Shown: piece after piece, positions 25,501-33,400 of the stretch | Position numbering within the stretch: the stretch's first letter is position 1 | Layout: the number at the start of each line of letters is the position of its first letter | From: Nematostella vectensis | Lineage: Eukaryota > Cnidaria > Anthozoa > Actiniaria > Edwardsiidae | Length of the DNA: 60,000 bases | NCBI RefSeq assembly: GCF_932526225.1 | Contig: NC_064034.1 | Coordinates: 748,501-808,500, forward strand | Direction of reading: 5' to 3' | Position numbers and translations under genes: made by a program | The notes under the pieces: generated by a model | Databases searched by the model: none | The model's input: the letters and a program-made list of their open reading frames with translations, nothing else | Told to the model about the DNA's origin: nothing

Positions 25501-26181
25501 CCGGTTTTCCAACCACGGTGCCTTGTCGCCAACCACTGTCACCTTTGACCCACTATCAAGTTTCAAGGTACAGGGGTTGTGGTTTATGAGCACTTCCGCT
25601 GACCAGAATTCATCGTTGGTGGTGCTCACTTCGCCCATGAAGTAGCAGTCGTCTAAATAGTAATCTTCCTGGTAGCTTCCTTCCTCTTCTCTATTTACTT
25701 CATGCACTTGTTTGTTTGACCGACAGACTACGGCGTAGTGGCCTGTTTTGCCGCAGTTACGGCACTTTGCATCCTTAGCAGGACAATCTTTCTTGACATG
25801 GTCTGCCTTTTTTCCACACCAGTGACAGGAGGTGGAGGAGTTATGGCTTCCCGGGGTTGGTGGTCTACGGTCTTGGGTTTGCCTTCTTTTGTTCCCGTTT
25901 GTTTTTTGTTGTCCACTGTTGTTACCGTTGTTACCCCGGCCCTTTCTTTGGTTGTTTCTTCTGTTCGGCTGCCTCTTATCTGTATGGTGAATGGTTTCTG
26001 CCTGGCTCGAGTATGGTTTCCCGCTTATCACTTGTCGGTGAGTTCTTGAGATCTCGGCAGATCGAAGGCTTTCCACCACCTTATCTAGGCTTGGCACCGG
26101 CCGTTCCCTTAAAAGGCGTTCACGTCCACTCTCATCGGTAGTACCTATGACTATCCCATCTCGGATGAGAGAGTCCTTCAA
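22552..26181 (-). CDS. pol: Gypsy pol (with gag C-terminus): zinc knuckles, protease, RT, RNase H, integrase
   Basis: 1209-codon open frame. In order: end of capsid; two CCHC-type knuckles near residues 119-153 (CHWCGKKADHVKKDC and CRNCGKTGHYAVVC); protease active-site LDSGS; RT with TPFGRYCFNLLPFG and the HMDDIL catalytic box; RNase H with AADACQDGLGAVL, IEKEALA and TDHRPL; integrase HHCC zinc finger (HEGHLG to CQTCAK) and catalytic core starting GTDLF; basic C-terminal tail. The second acidic integrase residue is replaced: the conserved DNGPQ box reads HNGPQ (codon 23260-23262, CAT). Reading frame is otherwise open, as expected for a young copy. Confidence 0.92.
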   Translation of the reverse strand: MKDSLIRDGIVIGTTDESGRERLLRERPVPSLDKVVESLRSAEISRTHRQVISGKPYSSQAETIHHTDKRQPNRRNNQRKGRGNNGNNSGQQKTNGNKRRQTQDRRPPTPGSHNSSTSCHWCGKKADHVKKDCPAKDAKCRNCGKTGHYAVVCRSNKQVHEVNREEEGSYQEDYYLDDCYFMGEVSTTNDEFWSAEVLINHNPCTLKLDSGSKVTVVGDKAPWLENRRLDKATSMFRGPGGVNLSHLIKGQITDALFAVGGRAHRENVYVMKNQSKNLLSKSAIQALQLLIPSAAVHNVETAPNFKAEFPELFKGLGLMRDNYGIPLKPDAVSVCLYTPRRVPHPLLPKVKEKLLAMVRQKVISPVSEPTDWCSGMVIAPKRNGDVRICVDLTPLNKAVKREIHPMASIDENLAKLKDSKVFTKLDANSGFWQIPLDEESRLLTTFVTPFGRYCFNLLPFGISSAPEIFQRSMSRILEGLDGTVCHMDDILIHGPTQELHDSRVRKVLQRLKDAGVTLNEKCEFSKQRMKFLGHVISGDGVEADPEKTKAIQDFPRPTTVTELQRFNGMVNQLAKFIPDLATINKPLRQLLKKEQQWLWDQPQERAFQAIKTKLTSTDVLAHYDPNKRSIVAADACQDGLGAVLLQSDSSGNRRPIAFASRSLNDTEKRYAVIEKEALAATWACEKFSDYILGTPFTLETDHRPLVPLLSNTDLSKLPPRVLRFRLRMARYSSEVTYVQGVHQNTADALSRAPTSSPTPQDLKQIEELEEHSESVLESLPATERRLKDIQEAQDCDAICKQVKTYCLEGWPPVMPSLPLLKPYWEKKQHLTVNRGILMCDHRLVIPSSMQLEMLVTIHEGHLGITKCQGRASSSVWWPLITKQIEAMVNRCQTCAKLRPERREPLMALSFPNLPWSRVGTDLFELEQTDYLIVVDYASRWFEIRKLGSTTSSAVTRHMCEIFALHGIPDTVVSHNGPQYVSQEFTNFAKDMGFTHITSSPHYPQAHGEVERAVQTAKNILRKNTNPHLGLLAYRSAPLANGLTPSEILMGRKLRNKLPSVPENLRPRKIDQEQLLKREQEYRERYSSNYNSRHRAVELPTLHQGDKVFIRDQQRYGEIEKKLASPRSYQLVTENGSGIRRNRRALVHEPVATSGESSSLPSPSNRPPVREGGEGSPGPAASPSPSPSKAVVRRSGRLLKPTNNPDMIYY

Positions 26182-26204
26182 GTCACCGAACTCACAAGAG
26201 TTGG

Positions 26205-26555
26205 CTAGATGACGCAGGCGGACGACATATTCGTCGACGGACTCGGAGGGCTTCTGTGTTGCACGTTGCGTTGGGGTACAAAGTATTTTCTAAGCTCTTC
26301 TATAATCCTCTTCGGGTCTTTCCTGTCGGCGTTGGTCAGGGTGGGTAATGAGTTCATTATCTTCTTGCTTTCAGGGCCCATTACCGTGCAAAGTGTTGCG
26401 GCTACTATTTCCTTGCCTGGAGGGGATGTCAATTTCGACCTTAGATCGGTAGCAATGGTATAATAGTCCCATGAGGTTTCGAAGTCCCGCCTGTTCTCCA
26501 CTACGTCTCCCTGTAACGACATTGGGGGTGGGGCTGGGATCTGATATGTAGCCAT
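26205..26555 (-). pseudogene. gag: Gypsy gag N-terminal part, separated from pol by a frameshift
   Basis: Open frame of 116 codons starting with the proline-rich MATYQIPAPPPM and continuing into a capsid-like helical region (SWDYYTIATDL, KIMNSLPTL, RIIEELRKYF). Homologous gag sequence continues past about 26265 in the frame of the large pol ORF, so a small indel near 26260-26270 interrupts a once single gag-pol frame. A programmed shift is possible but no slippery site is evident. Confidence 0.75.
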
Positions 26556-27330
26556 TACTGTTAATAAATTCGCACAATAACAAAGACAGAGTGATAATTT
26601 TAAGAAGTTAATAACGCTTAAAAAATATCTGAAAAAATATGCGCGAAAAAACGTCGCGAAATCGCGAAAAAGATCGTACTAGAAAATTTTAGCGTGCGCG
26701 GTATACCTGTGTTACGGTCCCAGGCCGCGCGCGGTCAAAACGTCGATGGCACGTTTTGTTTTCGTGAATGAAAACTCTCAAACTGAATAAGCCTGCCGAG
26801 TCCCCTTTGGAACGGCAAGAAAACCACGTTATGCTTACTTTAAACTGCCCTAACACTACTCTAGTTAAAGTCTGTACACGTCCGGAGTCGTTATAAATAT
26901 CCGCTTGAGATGAAAGTCCTCCCAGAGTTGGAATTGATGTGAATCTGCCGGCTTGTCGTAGTTTATTTCTGACAACGGTAAGCTTGTCTTTGTAAGCTTA
27001 TTTACAGAAAATACTCTTTGAATAAATCAACTCAGCTGTTAAGTCGACGTAGATTGTACTTCCCAGTGTGTGGTAGCTGTCTGTGGTTCTTGTGTTTCTT
27101 TCCAGCTCGGTGAATTGAAGTCGGCGGTATGTTGTCCCTTGACTTGAACTATACTCGCTGAGGTTAAGTTTTTGTGCAGAGTGTCAAACGGGTCGTGTCT
27201 CCCACAGTTTTTTCCCTGTTTTTCTTCGGTTTGTCCAACGGAATGTCCCAGATAAAACGCTGACTTGTTCACTTGGATATTAGGCTGCTAAAAACTGATT
27301 TTTAGCGGGTCCTCAGGGCTGCCACCATAT
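26556..27330 (-). other. Gypsy untranslated leader
   Basis: About 775 bases between the 5' LTR and gag on the minus strand, with no supportable ORF; presumed leader with packaging functions. Confidence 0.5.
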
Positions 27331-27414
27331 TGTACGACGGTCAAGTGCTAAGTGACTTTATTATCTCAAAACCATGACGTCATACAACGTCACGCAATCA
27401 TACATAATACAACA
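27331..27414 (-). repeat. 5' LTR of the gypsy element (84 bp, TGT...ACA)
   Basis: Minus strand TGTTGTATTATG to CGTACA, with CRE TGACGTCA at 27375-27382 and an AATAAA signal. It is followed three bases later by a TGG-starting primer binding site. Such a short LTR leaves little room for a promoter, so the CRE may be its main activator site. Confidence 0.78.
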
Positions 27415-27564
27415 ATTTTGGTTTGAAAAGGGCATTGAATTTAGATGATCAGTGTTTTGTTCATTCCGATTTTCAGAGTCCAAAACTCGGGAGCAATTCA
27501 CAGCTTGTTGATTATTATTGCAGCAAGAAATCGATTCCCTTTCATTAATAACATCATTTAACAC
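27415..27564 (-). pseudogene. LINE ORF2 N-terminal fragment stranded between two insertions
   Basis: Open segment on the minus strand (NDVINERESIS onward) lying between the TTAA element and the gypsy 5' LTR. It would join the piece at 22333 downstream and the piece above 28566 upstream in one frame if both insertions were absent. It has no motif of its own. Confidence 0.65.
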
Positions 27565-28566
27565 ATTGACCCCTCAACCGGCCTGTACCGGCTTTGGGAA
27601 GTACCCACAACCCAAAAAATTCATAAATTCAAAATAAACACAACAAGATGAAGATACTCAGGCATCAGTCTAAGGGATAAATAGTCTTGCAGATATGCAT
27701 CCAACCAAGGTGTTGGCATCTACTCTTAAGCCAAATAATAGCACAGGTTCTTTGACAAATCTCAAACCGAACAAGGAGAGAAAAGCAGAATCACCCCTCT
27801 CAATAAAACGCTCAAAATACCACACAAGGGAGATAGATCAGCAAACACAGCTCAAGACACAAATAGATACCTTTATTCTGATCCTCCAGGTACATTTCCT
27901 TGGCCTCAAAACACAATGTCCATTCCTTGAAGGATTGTACAACCACGAAAATATCTTTACGTATTGCAAAGCATTCTGGGAGGTCCAGGGGAAAATTCAC
28001 GAGGGGAGGGCCAGTCAACACTCCTCTCCCCAAAGTCAGATGGTTTTTTATAAGTCTTTTCACCCCGAAGCCAAACAAATCAATTCCAGGTCATACAGAC
28101 CCAGAATAGCAGTGTAAACAATTTTGGAATCAATTTGGTTTCAGAAAAGACAGCATTTAGGAGAGCTGTGGTGATTCATTAGAAAATTATTTTCTCATCC
28201 GGGCAAAGCCAAACAAGAAAAAATCATCATGAATCCACCTTTGCTTGCAAATATCCATAAGCAAAGCACTCAATTAAGGCCCAAAAGACTTCATGATGTC
28301 CTGAGACACTCTCCTAATATGCTCATAGCTGTATTTTTGATGAAAAATACAAGCAACCATCAACTTGTGCTGGCTTCAGCACATCGACGAGGGATTAAAA
28401 GTGGGGACCGCAAAGCACTGTTGGAAAGCTTGGATACCGCTGACTAGGTGCAGCTGTGTTTGACTTTGACGGGCTGTATAAAACTCAGAATAGGGGGGGG
28501 AGGTATCTGTTTTCAGTCTGTTTTTTGTAAATTCAGCTCCAAAAAAGCCAGGAGTCAATGGGTTAA
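27558..28566. mobile_element. TTAA-flanked, TIR-bearing non-autonomous element (piggyBac-like)
   Basis: TTAA occurs at 27558-27561 and 28563-28566. Directly inside are imperfect inverted termini, CACATTGACCCCT on the left and CCCATTGACTCCT (reverse complement) on the right, 11 of 13 matching. TTAA duplication is the hallmark of the piggyBac superfamily. At about 1 kb with no transposase motif the element must depend on an autonomous relative. A 140-codon plus-strand ORF (27695-28117) shows no family resemblance. Removing the element with one TTAA leaves the LINE frame intact. Confidence 0.7.
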
Positions 28567-28834
28567 ACAACTGTAACATTTTTTCCTGATGTCATCTATA
28601 GACAGAGCTAGCTTGGTATAAGCCCAACATACTTCTAAGTCTTACGGAAACACCGGTATATAAATTATTTTAGTGAACTTCTAAATCATTTAAAATAAAG
28701 ATCATATTTAAAATCAGGTAAAAAAAATCTGCAATGTCAAGTTCCTCCTAAATTCTTATTAGATTCATCCTGGATTAATCTGTTATAATCGCCGTGAAAA
28801 CAAATGTAGAAGATCTTACTTTCACTGGGATGGT

Positions 28835-29742
28835 TTACACTAACTTTTCAATTAACTGTTGTAGGTCTTTCAACTGGCGAAGAGAATGTATTATTTCTTT
28901 GGCTTTGTCTTTGTCTTTGTTTAGTCGTACGTGGATTGTTCCGTCGATTGTCCAGAACTTGTAGATGTCCAACTTTGAGTTGATGGCTTTTATGGCATCT
29001 AACCGGCCTTTAGTTAGATCCTCGTTCACTCGTAATTTTTCTTTTTTTTTTCTCTTAAAGATTTCTTTTCTTTCAGAATTTTAGCCTTGATGTTGTGCCT
29101 GACAAATTTGCAGATTATTTGCCGGAGGTTAGAACCTTTCGCCTGTCCCACGCGGTGTTATCGGCATATGTCCGCTGGTGCGATCACTATGCCGATTTTA
29201 GCTTTGATCGTTTCTATTATCAGCCTATCTGTATCTTCTTTTTCTTCGGTCTGGGAGATGCCGTCTATTCTTATGTTGTTACGTCTAGAATACTGTTCCA
29301 ATTCATCTAGCTCACCGTCCACTTCCACGGCTATCTTCTCTCGCTCTTCTGTCTTCTTACGTAATATTTGGATTTCGTCTGCTGATTCTGCTAGATCAAA
29401 CCCAACGGTCTCACTAAGTGATTCTTTAAACTCTTTTGACGAGACATACTTGTTGATTGCCTCAGTGGCCAATACCTCGACCTTTCTCGAAAGGGAGGAC
29501 TCGATCCAGCGATCTAATTTGGCTTCGAGCAAAGGCCACAGGCTATTGACAAAACTGCTGGCCGCCTGGGGTGATCTTGATTCTTCATCTTCTTCGTCGA
29601 TTGTATTAAAATCCAGCTTCATATTTATACTTTGTTCCAGGCCTTTATTTTTAGGGGTAGATCTTGTGTCCAGCCGTTTCAAAGCTTGACCCGTTTCGAA
29701 GCTATCATCGTCATCTATTCCGTGCTTGCCGGGCTTGCTCAT
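28835..29742 (-). pseudogene. LINE ORF1 remnant (coiled coil plus nucleic-acid-binding domain)
   Basis: Minus-strand start at 29742 (MSKPGKHG). An acidic N-terminus is followed by a coiled coil around EIQILRKKTEEREKI and the ORF1-type motif EQYSRRNNIRIDGI. The frame ends at 29158 and homologous sequence (HRVGQAKGSNLRQIICKF) continues in another frame. A second break falls in an A-rich run near 29045, after which 29029-28835 encodes a C-terminal domain starting NEDLTKGRL. ORF1 proteins coat LINE RNA; this one is broken twice. Confidence 0.75.
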
Positions 29743-29882
29743 TTTCGAATAATGCACGTAGTCTTGGCAAATTCTGTTTAGTGAATCTTGGTTATAACTG
29801 GTACAAAATTGGATCAATCCTGACGAATTTCAGATAAGGTTGTTATAAAATTGTTCTTGAATTAAATACTTGATTCACAGGT

Positions 29883-30464
29883 CACATTCGTGAGGATTGA
29901 AGTGGATGGTTTCCAAAAAAACTTAGAAATACTGAGGAGCTCAGAGATTAGCTGCCAACTTGTAGCCCGACACGCGATGATTTTGGCAACAAGAGCGGTT
30001 ATTTATTACTTAGAATTATTAAAATCGTCTCGTTATCTATAAGTCAAATAGTCGGCGCTTCTCGCCTCGTTGGCTATCTATTGACTCATTGAAAACTCGA
30101 ACTTGCAGTCTAATTGTTAAATATTATGTGAATATTTTATTCTAGATATTGGTTAGTCGATGATGCGTACACAATAACACTTGAACACTTAACTATAACT
30201 CTTAAGTCGATATGAAATAAGGGAATGAAACGTTTGTGAGGCAGACTTTTTACATTCTCTGTTTTCTCCACACGCGCAACCACTCGCGGTGCACGTTTGT
30301 CACCCCGCCTATTGAAGGCTTCTAGAAGACCTCATTCACTGGTCTGTTCTTATGACGTAAACCCGTGCATTTCGCAGTAACTTTATGCATAATGTTTATG
30401 GATGGATACATACTAGTATAATTGCAGAAGGGCGATATTTGATCTTCCTCCTCTGTAAATCTAG
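29883..30464 (+). other. Upstream region of the Reeler/DOMON gene, with right inverted-repeat arm
   Basis: About 30070-30130 is the reverse complement of the arm at 18848-18900. The rest is presumed promoter and 5' UTR of the gene whose first recognised exon starts at 30465. No convincing first coding exon with ATG was found; it is probably a small upstream exon. Confidence 0.45.
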
Positions 30465-33400
30465 GTGCTGCTTGTCGTTGTCATAGTGATCTCAAGTTGC
30501 CATGGCTACCCGTATGCTGCACCTTACAGCACGTGCGACACCTTGTTTCCAGTACACTACAAGCAGCCAAACGTCCCCCACATACCGCAGACTGGGCCGA
30601 GCCCGTACACGCTCACCGTCTCCCGTAGCAACTACTCCGCTGGAGACACCCTCAACGTCACGATCGCCGGCTCACGTGCATTCCGTGGCTTTACAGTGCA
30701 GGCGCGGTCCAATGACAGCGCGATCCCGTGGCCTGTCGGTAACTTCGTGGATGTTCCTAACCGTGAGTTCCACCTTGGCTTTGTGTTCCTTTGTCATACT
30801 CTCAGTGACACATCCGGGGATTGTCTCTTTGTCATACTCTCAGTGGCACATCCGGGGATTGTCTCTTTGTCATACTATCAGTGGCACATCCGGGGTTGTC
30901 CCTTTGTCAGGGGATGGTGTGTTGGGGGTAGGGAGATGGGGGGAGCTGACCCTTTCAGACTGAATATTTTTATAAGAAACATGTGGGAGCTATAATATGT
31001 TTTTATAAATGTTGGTGTTGTTTTATATGTTGGAGCCCTCTTTACCAGTCCGCACGCGACACTTAGTTATGACATTGAAAATTTATTTACAGATGCGCGT
31101 TACATGTACTGCTCTGGAAACGAGAATCCACAGGTTAGTACCCATGAGTGTAGTCAGAGTTGTAAAGGGAAGTGGTGTTGGTTGTGGATATTACTATTAA
31201 CAAACAGCTCATCGAAACCATCTTATGAGTAATTTGGCCATTCCTGTCTTCTCTTGGGGTCTCATAGAACACCATGAGTCACGTGAATCCGGGACGGATG
31301 GATTGGTTTAATCGGACGTTTACGTGGAAGGCGCCAGTATCTGTCTCCTCGGGGAACATACGATTCTGGTAAGTTAACGTGTAACAACGGGCCAAACCTT
31401 ATCGTCACTGCCATACCGTGTTGTCATCGTGTCGTCACCGTGTCATACTGTGTCATCCCGTGTCGTCACCGTGTAGTCACCGTGTCATACCGTATCGTCC
31501 TGTGTCGTCACCGTGTAGTCACCGTGTCATACTGTGTCGTCCTGTGTAGTGACCGTGTCGTCACCGTGTCATACTGTGTTGTCATCGTGTAGTGACCGTG
31601 TCGTCGCCGTGTCATAGCGTGTCGTCACCGGGCCAAACCGTGTCGTTACCGTGTCATAGCGTGTCGTCACCGGGCCAAACCGTGTAGTCACCGTGTCATA
31701 CCGTGTCTTCCTGTGTCGTCACCGTGTAGTCACCGTGTCGTCCTGTGTCGTCACCGTGTAGTCACCCTGTCATACCGTGTCGTCCTGTGTAGTGACCGTG
31801 TAGTCACCCTGTCATACCGTGTCGTCCTGTGTAGTCACCGTGTCGTCACCGTGTTATAGCGTGTCGTCACCGGGCCAAACCGTGTAGTTACCGTGTCATA
31901 GCGTGTCGTCACCGGGTCACCGTCGTCAACGTCAACGTCACCGTGTAGTGACAGTGTCGTAACCGTGTTGTCGCCGTGTCATAGCGTGTCGTCCTCGGGC
32001 CATACCGTGTCGTCAACGTGTAGTGATATACGGTGTCGTGGCCGTAACATTTAGTATTGTTACTGTTTCACCGGCAATTACTATACTTACTGTACTAGCT
32101 GACCGTGTTTGCGGTTCCAGGGCGACCATTGTCCACGACTTTAGCACATTCTGGTCTAACATCAAGTCGGATCTGATCAGAGGGCCTGCTATCACACTTC
32201 GCCCCTCGGTACCAGTCGAGCCAGACTTTACGGTATGCAGAACTAACAGAACCTAAACTAATAACTACAACTAAAACTGCGACTTTCAAAACTATATGAA
32301 ACAGGGCCATAGATAAAGAAGAAGCCATGTGTTCACCAAAAGCTGTGGTGTGTACACCAAGGGCCGTGTTTACATCAAGAGCAAATACAAGCGCAACGCT
32401 TTTTCGATTCTCAATGTGACACAAGCGCAAAACAACACTTTTTTTTTGTTTGATACTTGCAAGTGAGAAACAGCTAGCTTAGGGAAAGTTAGGGTTCATT
32501 TATTATCCCGAGGGGGGAGGGGGGGCGTGTGTGTGGGGGGGGGGGCTCGAAAGTGTGGCTCCGAGGTCTAAAGGGGGGCGTCGAAAGTGTTTGGATTTTA
32601 AAAGGGGGGTCACTGATTCCTTTGGGTGTCGTCTCTAGGCATGTGTAGATTGTGCAAGTAAATTTGGGAAAAGTTGCTTGAAGGTGTGGTCAAAAGTTGC
32701 TCTAAAATTAATAATATAATAATATATATATATCCAAATATATAATCCAATAGTTCCAATATATCCAAAAGTTGCCACCAGAATTTAAAAAAAGTTGCTC
32801 GCTCTCTAGAGTCGTTTGTTCTAGATAAATGCTCAAAACATATTTGTTTGCTTGTTTTTATTTTATTTCAACAATTTCTTTAAATATTTTCCCAATCATT
32901 AAAATATAAATACATTTGTCAATCAATCTCTTTTAACTCAACAATAAATAGGATACGTATTTTCTAGTAAAGTTTCTAACGAGTCAAAGTTCACTTGGAT
33001 AGGCATGTTATTAAATGCAGTATATACATTATATTTAATATACTCAATGATGCTTTAGGCAGTGATAAAGTTCACAGCCTATACTAAACGATCCGTAGCG
33101 CATGTTGCATTTGACGACGTCGATTGACCGCTCTTTTGTTGCCTGTTTTTCCTTCATTCACGCAGATTTTTGGTTTCCTAGATATCGATGCGCTTGTGGG
33201 TTTCATGAGAGTTGCCCCTGCGTCTCTTGCAACCTCGATATCACCGCTAGATATTTAAACGCCCGTTATAATTGCCGCTGTTCAGATTTCGTGGGCACAC
33301 GTAAAACGAGTGAGGACTGTCCAAGATCATTTTTAGATAATTACGAACTTTTTGATGGTTTGGATCGATTTTATACCAATTTGTTGCTCAAAAGTTGCAA

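Larger units (their letters stand above)
22334..27414 (-). mobile_element. Ty3/gypsy LTR retrotransposon, 5.1 kb, inserted in the LINE
   Basis: Bounded by direct repeats of 79 bp that differ at one position (22334-22412 and 27336-27414). On the minus strand the order is 5' LTR, primer-binding-site-like TGGTGGCAGCCC three bases after the LTR, gag, pol (zinc knuckles, protease, RT, RNase H, integrase), polypurine tract AAAGGGGGA directly before the 3' LTR. Nearly identical LTRs indicate a recent insertion. A gag frameshift and a substituted integrase catalytic residue suggest this copy cannot move by itself. A clean target-site duplication was not found. Confidence 0.9.
19057..29882 (-). mobile_element. 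Non-LTR retrotransposon (jockey-superfamily-like), split by two later insertions
   Basis: Reading on the minus strand the order is ORF1-like protein (29742-28835), apurinic endonuclease, reverse transcriptase, then a short 3' tail of four TGAT-type repeats at 19076-19057. The endonuclease part is interrupted by a TTAA-flanked element (27558-28566) and a Ty3/gypsy element (about 22334-27414). After removing both, flanking LINE coding pieces would be in register at each boundary. Several frameshifts and stops make the copy inactive. The 5' end is not precisely defined; 29882 is an estimate. Confidence 0.8.

Noticed and set aside
27695-28117. 140-codon ORF inside the TTAA element
   Set aside because: No transposase motif or recognised domain; likely chance ORF.
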